64,000 bases of DNA from positions 239,143,588 through 239,207,587 of the forward strand of contig NC_134700.1 in NCBI RefSeq assembly GCF_043290135.1. Reading direction: 5' to 3'. The notes beneath the pieces were generated by a model, which saw only the letters and a program-made list of their open reading frames with translations, did no database searches and had not been told where the DNA came from. Made by a program: the position numbers and the translations under genes. Source of the stretch: Rhipicephalus microplus (Eukaryota > Arthropoda > Arachnida > Ixodida > Ixodidae). Shown piece by piece: positions 50,554 to 62,859 of the stretch (position 1 is the first letter of the stretch; each line of letters opens with the position of its first letter).

Positions 50554-50625
50554 AGTGAGGATTGAACCCATGGAGGCCATTTGCGTGGAAAATGGGTGTT
50601 GTACCATACAACCGCGGGTCTCTTT
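50554..50625 (-). repeat. tRNA-like sequence
   Basis: On the minus strand an A-box-like region (GCGGTTGTATGGTACAAC) and a B box (GGGTTCAATCC) are spaced about 45 bases apart. No complete acceptor stem. Confidence 0.4.
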
Positions 50626-50782
50626 GGAGGTGCAGTGAAGATAACTTCTTCTGCTTGGAAAGGCACGAAAAATACCTTTCATGCTATACAATCACGTGCG
50701 TCTAGTATACAGGCTTCAGAATGCATCTAAAATCGCAGTAATATTGCGTTTTACCAGCGCACATTGCCATGAAGTGTCAGAA

Positions 50783-51465
50783 CATGCATTTATTTATTTA
50801 TTTATTTCCATTTACCCTCAAGGCCAGAGGCACTAAAGAGGGGAATGGTTACAAAGATACAGGTCAAATACAAAATCGTCTAAATGAGTACTGGCTTGTT
50901 AGGTTCCTTGGTAAACAATATTAGCCATAGTGCGGTACGAAAAAGTTGGTGGTCGACAACAATGGCTGTTAGTCCGGGAAGGTGGTTCCATTAAGACTTT
51001 TGAAGTGTGGGGTATGAAGGATTGGAGGCAAGTTCGTGTTCGGCAGGGCAGGATTCCAACTTTGTGAACGTGGTCTACTCGTGAGGAAATGTACACTGGT
51101 GGAAGTATGAGTTCGTTGCGCCAATGAGAACTGTAATGGATTATTTTATGAAACTGGCATAGGCGAGAAAATTGATGACGGGATGCAAGGGAAGAAAGGG
51201 TCAAGGTGTTTTTCATGGACGTTATGGTAGCGGTACGGTTGTAGTTACAGAGTATAAGACGGGCGGAGTTATTCTGTACTAGCTCTAAGGAACTAAGGTT
51301 ATCAGTACTGGGATCCCATATGGAAGAGGCGTATTCAAATTTACTTCGGACTAATGTTTTATATAACGTTAGTTTTAATGACATCGGGGCGGAAGAGACA
51401 TTACGCCTAAGATACCCTAACGTTCTGTTAGCTCTGTTGATAATCGTGTTAATATGAAGTGACCA
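50783..51465 (-). mobile_element. CR1/L2-like LINE 3' fragment
   Basis: The minus strand from about 51465 encodes the C-terminal end of a LINE ORF2 (HINTIINRANRTLGYLRRN, SKFEYASSIWDP, NSARLILCNYNR) down to a stop at 50899. The last part is frameshifted (HTSK then VLMEPPS where WN-type motifs are expected). A 3' UTR and an AAAT-type tail at 50783-50806 follow. The reverse transcriptase core is missing. It is related to, but clearly different from, the element at 4211. Confidence 0.85.
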
Positions 51466-52332
51466 GATTACGATTACGACGTCGTAATTAAATTCCGGCC
51501 ACCTATTACAAAAGGCACATATGTTCCATTTTCCCTTTGGACCACGTAGTGGGCGCATAGGAAGCTCGAAAACATTAGACGCACATAATTGTTCGTGGTT
51601 TAAAGCATGGTACCAATTGCACTGAATGCAGCCATATGCGAAAGCTTCAATGACTCGAGCCACTTCAAATTTTATCAATAACGTTCCAGTACGTCACAAC
51701 TCCTCGAGTAACAGCATACGATAAAAAGTATCAACTGAGTGGTTGAAGTACGCATTAGGGACAGGATATCACTTTCGCGTTCAACACCTAAAGGCGAAGC
51801 CTAAAATTTTCAAATTTCTCGTTTTCGTAGTTTTACAAAGTGTAGGTGAGAACCAACAAATGGGAATGCGTGACCTATATTTGTCAAGGGCGCCATCATC
51901 CTTGATGTGAATCGTATGAATGGTTTTGAAATGCTTTGAAGGTTATTGAGGGACGTTACGCCACGTGACGTCATGGTTTGTACTTGTCATGCATATTAAA
52001 ATAAACTTGCGAGGGAATGAGCTTGCGTTCACCTCACCAGTTTTTCTTTCAAGAGGCGTTGGTAAATAATGCTGTAAAAATTATGGGGCGCCTTTCAGAA
52101 CTTTCACAAACATAGATTCGTACATAGAAACAAACACCTTCCGATTAGAAACCGTTATTTCTGTTGAGACTACCCCTATTTCTCAGAGTGCTTCATTTAT
52201 GCTCTCTCTCATGTATGCCCATTTTCTTGGATATAAGCCACGGAAGCCATGTCACACGTACACACAAACACGCACACAAACACACGCACACATGGACACA
52301 CACGCACGCGCGCACACGAAAACACATGCTTT
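51466..52332. other. No gene recognised
   Basis: An isolated hairpin TAAAGGCGAAGCCTA lies at about 51790; nothing else is recognisable. Confidence 0.35.
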
Positions 52333-52387
52333 CACTGACTCACTGACTCACTCACTCACTCACTCACTCACTCACGCACTCACTCAC
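52333..52387. repeat. CTCA tetranucleotide microsatellite
   Basis: About 13 units with occasional CTGA and CGCA variants, preceded by CA-rich sequence (52255-52330). Confidence 0.9.
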
Positions 52388-52491
52388 AGGGCGTGCCAAA
52401 GGTTATGTATGAAGAAGACATGAATATCTTATGTAAGATATATTTTAATAGAACAATCGATGGCTGTATAAAACATAATAGTCAAAATAAG

Positions 52492-52780
52492 AATCATCAT
52501 CATCATCATCATCATCATCCTTACTACGCCCACTGCAGGGCAAAGGACTCTCCCATGAGACCCGGTCTTGTGGTTTTTGCTGCCATGTTATATCTGCGAA
52601 CGTTTTACTATCGGCCCACCTAAATTTTGGTCTCGCCCTCGTGCATTTGTTTGGCTTCTAGGGAATTTAGTCAGTTCAGCTAATGACCAGTGGTTATCCA
52701 GCCTACGCGCTATGTGCCCGGCTCATATGCCAAGAGGGCTGTAATTTGCCCCAGACACTACACGCTCTTCTAAAGTCAGA
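52492..52780 (-). mobile_element. RTE-like LINE 3' end with GAT repeat tail
   Basis: Read on the minus strand, the segment encodes AGHIARRLDNHWS followed by frameshifted RGRDQNLGGPI-like sequence, resembling the extreme C-terminus of RTE-clade ORF2 (a GH-ARR-DNRWS pattern). It ends in ATGATG repeats at 52492-52519. The short 3' end with ATG/GAT repeats is typical of RTE elements. The rest is missing and the frame is broken. Confidence 0.65.
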
Positions 52781-54224
52781 ATCCACTGCATTAGTTTCTA
52801 CATATATATTGCTAGGGAGTCGTGAAGCGACTGCCTATAACTAGAACTACGAAGCCTATGCGAGGGTAAAGGATTTGATTGTTAATAGGCAGTTATCAGG
52901 ACACTACAGGCAGTAAATCGCTTTCGTGTAGCGAAAGCACAGTAAACGTAAAGTAATTCTTCGTCTCAAACACCAATACGCTGTGTGGCGGGGAAAGAAC
53001 AGCGCAGGTGGATTTCCGACTGTAAGCCAGATATCGCTATTAAATTCACACGTGCGCATTGGATTAGATGTTTGGGTTCCAAAACTTTCGTAGCTAACAC
53101 CTTGGCACGTTACTTCTAAACCATATAATATCATGGCATGTTCATCCCAAGTTAATATAAACTGCACGGTCTCTTTCTTAGTAAGAGTGATTTAGGAAAA
53201 GGACGCCAATTGAATTGGGCTATGGACATGACGGAGTAGGAACTTTCAGTCTGCACAGAGGTGATAATGCAAACCATTTTCATTTCTGAGCATTTAATCA
53301 GCTCGCTCTGAAGCATGGACGGAACCAAGAGTGACCTTCAGCCTACTTTAAGGAGGTTGTCATTCCTTAAGATTTTTTATTACGAAGGAAGTGTTTGCGT
53401 GGAAGAAGTTCTAAAGTGAGAATGATCAAGAATATTAAGATGTGAATTTTGCAACGTAAAAGCACACCAAATGACATAGGCAATGAAGCCACTTTCAGTG
53501 TGTTTTTTTCCGCGCATCAAAGATTTCATCATTCACACGATCATACATCTTTTTTAAGGAAAAAAAGGAAAATAAAGTAGTTCAGGTGTCACTGAGTTGC
53601 ACAGGTTTGAATCCCAGCACAGCTTGTGGGCACCTGATTGGCTGCGCTGTTACCATCTCACCTGTATTGTTCGTTCCCTACAGCTTGCTATGATATACTA
53701 CACGCAAGTGTGCTTGCTCTAGTCAAGATTTTTTTTCGCCAACAACTTCTCTTTCACTATATTCATTTCTTTTTCTCTTTCACTCTCTCTCGCGTTTCCC
53801 CAATTTCTCTTTCTCTTTCTGCTCTCCTTCTCTCACTCATCAGAGTTACTGCATCCCACAGAGGAGAGAAGGGCACACGTGTTCTGGGAGCAAGAGACAA
53901 CAATGAGGAAGAGAGTGCTTGTCAATTGATGATGACGATAATTTTGCATCTATGACACACGGGCAACCTCGAGTATTAACCCCGAGATTGGACACTGGCG
54001 TCACTGCAGTCGCGGCGAAGAAGTGACGTCATGGCACGGACAGCCTGCCGTGCACCCGAGAAAAGGAGCCGACGACCCGTCTGACGGGTGCCGAGGCACC
54101 CGAGTAACTGTAGCCTAATCGGAGCACAACATCCTCGAGGTCTAGGCTCTGGAATCATCGCACTCTAATAGCTGTAATCTTCTTAAGATAGGGAACATCC
54201 GCGCCCTTGCGAGGCCGAGAAGTT
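52781..54224. other. No gene recognised
   Basis: A CT-rich low-complexity stretch lies at 53750-53840; a weak tRNA-like B box (GGTTTGAATCC) lies near 53608. Nothing else is recognisable. Confidence 0.3.
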
Positions 54225-54300
54225 CCTACACGCCGGATGTATAAATAGAAGTTATTTCTCTCTCTGCCGCACACCCGCTGTTCAGTAATACGGTGGCCAT
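54225..54300 (+). promoter_or_regulatory. TATA-box and initiator-like motif, possible solo LTR
   Basis: TATAAATAG at 54240-54248 is followed 41 bases later by TTCAGTA, close to the arthropod initiator TCAGT. The preceding 300 bases are GC-rich compared with the surroundings. No gene follows, so this may be the promoter of a solo LTR. LTR ends were not found. Confidence 0.3.
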
Positions 54301-55533
54301 TTCTTCTCAATTTCAAGTTTATTACTAATGGTACAAAGTAGAAATATTTATTGCTGTTAAATGTTAACTAAACTGCAGAAAGTATGAATCCGCTTTGAAA
54401 ATGAAGGTGCAGGACGGTGAGACATTAGTTGCTTTTACTACGCACGTACTCGACACAATCAATGCTAAGGAAATATTCGTGCTGATTGAGCCTGACTTCA
54501 TTACAACTTCGTGTAGACTACGTGATTTAATATTTGTGTCGAAGTTTTACGAATGAAATTGGGACTCACAGCATTGTGATTTACCGTGCAAGTTATGTCT
54601 GCCTCTGCAAATACTGTAGCTCATTAGACAGAATTCCGCTTAGGGATGCAGGAGACTTAAGATGGATCTGTCCTTCATAAAAAAACACTTTTAATAGCGA
54701 GAAGAAAAAACTAGCGCTGGAACCCACAAAATGGTTTCTGGGATTCTGAGAAGTCAGCATACTCGGATCTTTTGTACAGATTTCTTCTCAACAGTTCGCC
54801 AGGATGATGTAGTCACATATTTTGATTTAAGCGAACAGCTGACTCTATATACCATCACGGAATCAATGGTAATGTTCACTTAACGTAGGAGCACTGCTGA
54901 TAGCAATCGTTTGGAAAACAAACGCCATGGAAGGTCGAAATGAACTGTTTCGATGGCGCATGCCACTTCACCCGCGTGATAATGAAACGCCCTTTGCCTC
55001 AGTGAAGCAACGATTGGTGTTGCACGTCATGTTCATATACGGATTGATGCTGCTCTCAGGTGATCGACCGTGGAAAAGAACTGTTCATCAGGTGGCTCTC
55101 TAAACTGCTACATATACAAGCGTGACAGAAAAGTGGCTGAGATGTTGCTCGTAGGCAATATCTGAAATCAGAAGCAGTTTCTGAAACTCACATAAACTTG
55201 TTTTTCTAGTGAAACGGAGTGCCAAAATTATTCATCCAAAAACATGAAGCTATATGACGTGATGAAATGTGAGCAAGTACACACAATAAAATCTAACGCA
55301 ACAGTTTCGGCGGTATTATCGGGCGAGTGCATTCGAGACATTTTGCGACACTCGATACTAACTTAAACACGTGCCCACAGTACAAAAAACAAAACAAAAA
55401 CTTTGATGCGTTTGATACAGATACCAATTGTGGAGGCGAACCAATCATATCTTTTCAAAGGAATCGCCCGTGAACAACGCAAACCTGAAATGCAAGTACG
55501 CTGTCGCATGCGTTTCAGAAGCGCGACATGATT
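54301..55533. other. No gene recognised
   Basis: No domain or repeat recognised. Confidence 0.35.
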
Positions 55534-55545
55534 GCGAGGCACGCT

Positions 55546-55798
55546 TGATTTGATTGATATGTGGGGCTTAACGTCCCACATATCAATGGGTTTTAATGAT
55601 TATTAAAGACACTGTAGTGGAGGGCTCCGGAAATTTCGACCACCCGGGGTTCTTTAACGTGGACCCAAATCTGAGCACACGGGCCTACAACATTTTCGCC
55701 TCCATTGAAAATGCAGCCGCCACAGCCGGGATACCATCCCGCGAGCTGCGGGTCATCAGCCGAGTACCCTAGCCACTAGACCACGGCGGCGGGGTGGC
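55546..55798 (-). mobile_element. Full-length Ruka-like SINE, 12-bp target-site duplication
   Basis: All parts are present in minus orientation: an AATC-type tail at the left, the body, then the tRNA-like head at the right (A box CTAGTGG). The B box is degraded (GGATGGTATCCC). A direct repeat GCGAGGCACGCT lies at 55534-55545 and 55799-55810. More substitutions than in the copies at 3655 and 25960 indicate greater age. Confidence 0.9.
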
Positions 55799-55889
55799 GC
55801 GAGGCACGCTGCAGAGTAATTGGGGTCATCTCGTATTTTTTTACCTGATGTCCAAGCACTGTCTTGCTGTTCACTTCCGTCGGAGTGCG

Positions 55890-55948
55890 GCTATTATAGC
55901 CGAGAATCGAACCCATCGTCGAAATAAGCAACGCTACACTATAACAAA
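55890..55948 (-). repeat. tRNA-like sequence
   Basis: The minus strand has a clear B box (GGGTTCGATTCTC) preceded by an A-box-like GTTATAGTGTAGCG. It is too short and unpaired for a working tRNA. Confidence 0.4.
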
Positions 55949-58900
55949 CCTCATCAAAGCGTGTACGCTGGAGCGCATGCAGGCACCGTTGGTGATTCTA
56001 CTAAAAAAATGCTTAATTTTCTATTGTTTTACCAGGAACATCATCGATGCTGCTTCCATCATTTATTTTAAGTGTGAGACAAGCAAAAAGTGAACGCTGG
56101 CAGCGCAACGGCGTTCGAAGCGAGCGCGTGTTATGTGTATACGCGCGCCACAGCAAGATTCGAAGAGTCCGTGCTGTGACGTCATGTAAGCCTCCCACCA
56201 GGCGGCGCCACTGCAACTTCTCGGGGCTAATATCAGCTCTGCAGTAAAAACTCCTAGGGTGTGTAGACAACAACAAAATGTGCCAAACTTCTCAAGAAAA
56301 CACGAATAAGCTGTCTGCGGGACGCGAGAACGCATCTGCCACCGAACTTTATCAAGCCCTACTACACGAAAGGTATGCCAGCGCTTGGTATTGAAGATAA
56401 ATAAGAGGAAGGCAATGAAGAGCAGAGTGTGCGTTGGTTTATGAAGGTGACAATTTCATATCTACAACGCACGGCCAACCTCGAGCAAATAAACTTTGCT
56501 GTAAAGGAACCTGAAACTTTTCTAGTGCCCCGAAGCTTTTCCCCGATACGTATTTTCATATCAAAACCACAAGACGTAAAGCTCACTGCATTCATCACTC
56601 TAGTCATTCTACCGAAAGACAGTCACTCGCTTCGAAGCACGTCGAAACTCCGCAGAAGCTAACATGCCGTGCATAAAGAACGGCACTCTAAGATCAAAAA
56701 GCGCCATGGATTTAGCTAAGCCGCCACCTCAAATGTAATGTTCATTGATGGTAGAGTTAAGGATTGAATGAATTCATTAACGACGCACTGGATGTGAGTC
56801 GCCGCCACAACTCCTACGTTAATGCAGTCGCCGTTTTTTCTGAACTGCATATTTATCTTTGTCATCACATGCCCAATAATCCTGAATATGAGCACCCATG
56901 AGGGACGTGTCCAAAGGGTAAAAAAAAAAAACTCAACATTTATGCTAATGTGAAAGCGAGGATGAAGCGTAGGGGAAGTGCATCATCCTTTGGCTATCTG
57001 AAAAGACGAGGTAAAATAAGTTGTCCTTCTATTTATATTCTGCTTAATTACCTTTCCTGACAAAAGAAAAGGCTATGTGGTAGCAAAAAAAATATTGTCA
57101 AGGTGGGCGGCGAATTCAGCCTCATTTTTGAAGCAGACCCTATACCTCATCTGCTATGTTTATTATACTCGAGGGTGATACTTAGAGTTGATCACAACAA
57201 TGAACTCCTCCTTTGTATGGTTGCAGTCTACATAGAATTTTTTACGCATTGTTGCATGTCTAAGCCATCTCATTCAGTGGATAAATGCAAATCTACTTGC
57301 CTCTTTATTCCAGTTCTTTATTACAAACTTAGCGAAACAAGGAAGCCCAGAAATTTTATTATATGAAAGTTCCTCCTCCGACGTTGTGCTTCATTATCTA
57401 TTAACAGGAAGTCAAACAGGGAAAATTCATATTCTCATTGACTTCTTATCTCTATGTTGCTTTCGTCAGAAACCATCGGAAGCACTTTTCGTGATCAAAA
57501 TGAGACTGCACAATAACCTGACTCTCTCTCTGAAAGTCATAAAATACGAAAACCTAGCCGCTTTTTGAGACTCTTCTCAATGGCTGCGCCGAGATTTTGC
57601 ATAACGATGCCGGCGATCCATCTTCCCTTCCATGGCGGTCTGGGATTATGCACTGCCTTGTCTACATTTTTTAAGCATCATTTCTTACAAAGAACCTGAA
57701 GCACTAATGACCACAGGTTTCCGATTCCTGTGGTGCCATCTCGCCATCTCCAGATTATTTCGACAATCCAGAGGGAGTAAAGGAATTCTCACATAACGAA
57801 CAAAAAACAACAACAACAACTACGCTATGGCTTTTACATGTGCCGGCCTTGTCACGGCTATCAAAAACACATCCTAGTAGAGGTACCGGTGGATAGAACG
57901 CGGTTATTCGTAGCATAACTTGACCAATGCGCTAGCAACTGACACTTCGCGTACTGGTCTTTTCAATAACGAAGCCACCGACCAATGCGCGCAGTACTCC
58001 AGGCAGGCATCATATAAGCCATGCCTTGCTTTGCATACTGTGAGTATTATTGTAATATTTGAAAGTGCATTTTATCTCGTGAACAACGGTTTAATCAACA
58101 AGCACACGTATTAGCATTTCGTGCTCGGCATGAAATGCGTAGTGACATGACCAGAACAAATCTCTCTTATCACACCATCACTGCAAACACCGCGAAGATC
58201 ACTGAATCTTACAAGAAGAACAAAATAGAAATGACACACACTTCATATTCGTATCTTTGGCCACTCCCAACTATAAATCAAATATCATTTGTTCAATTTT
58301 TCGCTGTTCTCCATATCCAAACCAGCCGGCCACTTCTTGTCCCATAATAAATTAGTTGGGGTGCTATACCTGGCAATACTTCACTTGGCTATTACACTAC
58401 ATAAATTGAGATTTGCCGCCCACAAATTATGAGACTGAAGAACGGCTGAATTCACTGTCGTAATGCACGCTGTTCTAATATCCGTGTGCTCATTAAAGCA
58501 ATCAACGTGTTCCGTTGTTCGCTGAGAATTTGGTTACTTTCTTCATCCTAGTGTACTCGTGGACATTCATCGGCAAGTGATGATGCCTACAATATTCTAA
58601 TCTAAAAGAGAACATAAAAAATTGAACAGTTCTACACAAGATTAATTTTGTTTTGTTTCTACTTTATGTTGCAGAGTACCAAAGCAGATCGAAGAAACTG
58701 TACAATGGCTCTGCGGGCATAAAATACAGTGGTAAGTTTATGAACAGCGGTAGCCTCTGGCGTTCAGCGACTTTAGTTGTTTGTTCTTTTTTTTTGTCTA
58801 GTGAAGCTCTGCTATTTTTTATATTATATTAGTATTGCGGTGCTGAGTTTGCGGGTTCCTTCATACTTCGAGATTTTTCTTTTCGTCCTCGCTTTGCACC

Positions 58901-59235
58901 TCGGGGCATTGAGTTCTCATTGCTATGGCTTTCTAAAATTGCTAATATCGGATCAACGAGGCCATGTCTGCTTTTGTTCCCTCGAAAGGTGTAATTTAAC
59001 GGGAAAAAATACAAAATTCATTAATTCTGTAATGACTCTGGAAAGAAGTCAAGAGAAACCAGAACGTTTTACTTCTCAAACTGTCCCGTATGATGACCCA
59101 CGAGCTAGTACCGACATGAAAACTCAGTTCTAGACCTTCTTTTTTTTTTAAATAACGTACATGAACTCAAATGGCTGCACCGCTATTACACATCCAATAA
59201 ACTACTGCTGGATCTTCTACCAATCTGTTCACGGG
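55949..59235. other. No gene recognised
   Basis: Largely AT-rich, with short unsupported frames on both strands and no repeats that I recognise. Confidence 0.4.
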
Positions 59236-59851
59236 GATTTTTTTAGGAGCGAAGCTCCTTAAGGCGTGGGCTGTGCGTCCCCTGTATGTAGCCACCTCTC
59301 GTTCAGTTCTTAGTATTACGCTAGCCACCGCCCGATCTAAAAAGTACAGCCATATCCATCCATCCATCCGTCCATCCATCCATCCATCGATCCATCGATC
59401 CATCCATCCATCCATCCATCCATCCATCCATCCATCCATCCATCCATCCATCCATCCATCCATCCATCCATCCATCCATCCATCCATCCATCCATCCGTC
59501 CGTCCGTCCATCCGTCCGTCCATTTGTCCATCCATCCATCCGTCCGTCCGTCCGTCCGTCCATCCGTCCGTCCGTCCGTCCGTCCGTCCGTCCAAAAGAT
59601 GCAAGATGTTATAAACTAGACGGCGGTACGTGTAGTTGATTATGAAAGATGCGAGGTGTTATAAAATAGGAATGATGCCACATATGGCGCGTGTCATCGT
59701 TCGATATAGTGCGGCGACGTACGCTAGGGGGAGCGTTGCAATAAAATCGAGTGGGCAAAATGTACGGAGAATTCATGGTTTACCAGGTTTACCTCCGGAG
59801 CTTCGCCCACTCATCATCATTCACTTCGTGGATATGGCGGCATTTTTTTAA
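59236..59851 (-). repeat. Interspersed repeat copy D with CATC/CGTC microsatellite
   Basis: The left edge holds the palindrome AGGAGCGAAGCTCCT (59245-59259) and the right edge GGAGCTTCGCCC (59797-59808), then a region like the start of copies A and B (TTCACTTCGTGGATATGGCGGCA). The inside is a tetranucleotide array plus ~230 bases unlike copies A and B. It is a related subfamily with the same architecture. Confidence 0.7.
59356..59593. repeat. CATC microsatellite grading into CGTC
   Basis: About 60 tetranucleotide units. The left two thirds are mainly CATC and the right third mainly CGTC. The Asp-Gly-Trp-Met and His-Pro-Ser-Ile frames here are artefacts. Confidence 0.95.
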
Positions 59852-62783
59852 TTAAAGTACCACCAGGTACCTAACAAAGAGTTGTCAAGACAATTGTTGG
59901 ATATTGTTGTTTATCCGTGATGATTTTGGAGAGATCAGGTAAAACCATGCATTTTTTCTGCTTGCTTGCAGTACAGCTGTATCTAAAAGGTTGCCATAAA
60001 AATGCGCGAAAGCATTAGGTTGTACATGGTGGTTGTGTTTGCTTACGTGTTTGCGCCTTTTCGTGCTTCTGTCGGAGCGTACATATCCATGCGTCCAAGT
60101 TGCAGGCATAAAACAAAACAAACCGAAACAACGTCGATGTCTATTTGTCATCAGGAGTTATGTTAAAGACAACAACTCTTTCCACGCCTTGGGTTACGTG
60201 GCACTGGCTGAGGTCAAAGGGGAAGAATACACTCTCAGGTCCTTTTGCGTAAGGAGGTTATTTTCGCAGATAATGGCAACAGAAACATACAAGTTCACTC
60301 CGCATTTTGAGTGCTAACAGCGTTAACATCACGTGACATCATTTTTACATTTGCTACTCGCGAAAGTTGCATTTTATTGTGAGCTTTGAGCCTCGGTGAC
60401 ATTATGACCAACCTTGTAACCTTTCTCTAGGAAGGCGTTTGGCAACAGCGGCCGAATAGAGCCACCTGGTTAACGAAAGAACTTTTTTACGCGGCTGTGA
60501 TTAGCGCACGCCGCTGTTTGTTCATCAAGTAGTGCAAACAGGCGAAATGGTGCCAAAAGTGGCGCCTGCTTTTTTTAGTGACTCTCACGTTTTTGTTTCG
60601 CCTGCCACTGAACTGAAATTATTTCTGGCCTTTTTGTGATGCTCGTAACCAAATGAAAATGTACATGCCTTTATTGCTCAAGAGCAACAAATTATAGACC
60701 GAGGTGAGAGTTGGCTGTCTGTGCCAGGGAAAACGCTTCATGCAGCTTAGCCAAGTCTTCTGTCAGTTGAGCTAATGTAACTTTTCTGTTTTCATTTCGC
60801 ATATTTAAACTTACGTGCAACCGGGTGGGCACATACATATTGCTATAAGTTTTATTTTTGTCTGAAAATACTACATGAACATTCCAGCCACTTATAAATC
60901 GGCTTTCTTTCGAGCCAATGTTTGCGTTACATGCCAGCGATATTAGAATAGCTCTGTGATGATACGTAGACACAAGTGCTGCGCTTCCTTGACATACTAC
61001 CTCGAACATTTTGTTGCAAACGGAGGGACAGCTTTAGTAACCATTGAGATGACTAACAATACCGTAGTATGGTAACGAACTTAAAAAACATCGAACAAGC
61101 GGAAGAGAGTTGCAGTACCACCGACGTATGCATCTATGCCATTCTACCTGGCGTGAAATTTATGTCACAGGTGAGGCAAGCATTGACAGGAATACGGAAC
61201 ATTGGGAACGCTGCTCTTGAGCAGGGTGTTACTTTGTTTGTCTGTTTGTTTGTTTGTTAGAAAACAGGCGGCACAGTTGTCAGCTAGGCTATTTTCCTGG
61301 GCGGATTTTTGTCTAAACCCTGCTGACCTATGTAGTTTTAAAAGGCATCGGGTTTTGCGAATTTTCCAGGGCAAGTTTCAATGTTAGCTATGTTTTATTT
61401 CTTGTATTTTTGTCTATCTTGGTTACTCCCTCGTAAATAGCTGTAGTGTAGCAATCCCGACTCGACGGCATGAGTGCGGCCTTCAGATAGTAAAGTTTTC
61501 TGTCCTCGTTCCAGTTAATACACTTTACTTGGCGTGGTCTACACTTCGTTTCTGTATCTCACTCATTCACTTTGTTCGTTTTTCTTCTTTTGCTTGACCC
61601 AGGGCACAGCTGAATTCCCAGTACCAGACTGTGCACTACAAACTCTCTATACAGCATTGAAAAAAGTATTCGTTGAAACTTGCTCCATCCTTTCCTCTTC
61701 TCAACATTAGTGTCTGTTTCAGCTGTTGCGTTTTTTTTCAAAGCGAGCACCGTCCTCGAAAGAAAAGCGAAGCCCCACAAACAAACAAAAAATGCTTGCT
61801 AACCGCCTCGGGTGAAACGCAAACGTCATCTCTGTGATCCTCACTGATCTGTGTGCGTTTGTTTGAACACGCACGCGCGGCAGAGTGAACTGCTGACGAC
61901 TGTTTGCGTGCAGCGCACCGGAGCGTTCCGGTACGGCCCACACTGTAATGGTTGCACTTCCGATACGGCGTCGATACACGGTCGAAAAATATTCTTCTTT
62001 AGGTCAAGCGGGAGAATGTCTCGCCACCTTTTGTTTTGTACGCACTTGCTGAATTGTGAAAGTCTGTGCTCGAGTTGCTACATCTGCTGTTGCTGCTGCT
62101 ATTCTTTCCCTTTATAGTTACAGTGACAGGAGCAGTGTTTCCCAAGTTCCCGTTTGTCACAGAGAAGAACATAAAAATGAATATTCTTTATGCCACTTTG
62201 TATTCACATGAGCCAAAGATGTTGTGCCTGGAGTGTTTTTGTACCACGATGGGTCAAGTTTCGAGCTTCTGTCGATGAAATCTTTGTCCCATTGAAGCAT
62301 TTTTTAGTATTAAAATGCCTCTCGTTTGGAAATTGAGGAGCTATTTTTTGGTGAACCCGTGCAAACTAAATGAGCTTAAGTGACGTATTTCACAGAACTT
62401 AGAATAACGTTTATTTGCGATGGTGTTTACTATAGTGCTTATGTGCAAGTCTAGGCCGTATTACAATTAAGTGAGAATACAAAGTGCGCAAATTAGTACT
62501 AAATCACGCTTGAAGGCTAGAATTGAAAGTGACAGAAAAGAAAAAAAGTGAACTGTGGGAGGAGGGAGAGGGAGCTTCGTTGTTAAAGCTCATCACACAT
62601 GTGTCTATAACAAGATTGTCCAATTCGCCACCACGCCGCTATTCACTGGACAATATAGACGGACGTAAAAAGCTGAATGGGCCGACAATCTCATTTGCTA
62701 ACACCTTAAAAGAACACTCAAACATTGCTGTCCTGGGGGCAAATATTTATTGCTCTATATGCTGGCCTAATCGGTTTTTCCTC
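59852..62783. other. No gene recognised
   Basis: Short unsupported frames and a small GTTT repeat at about 61240-61258. No domain recognised. Confidence 0.4.
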
Positions 62784-62859
62784 ACACTCTTAAAATAAGT
62801 ACCGAGAGGTACTTACTTTAAGAGTGTAACACAATTCACTTTGTGGATTTGTGTTACAC
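62784..62859. mobile_element. Compound palindrome, MITE-like
   Basis: Two overlapping hairpins: 62784-62803 pairs with 62808-62827 (19 of 20 bases, loop GAGA), and 62824-62834 pairs with 62849-62859 (11 of 11, 14-base loop). CACTCTTAAA-type ends suggest a small foldback element. The class is unknown. Confidence 0.55.
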
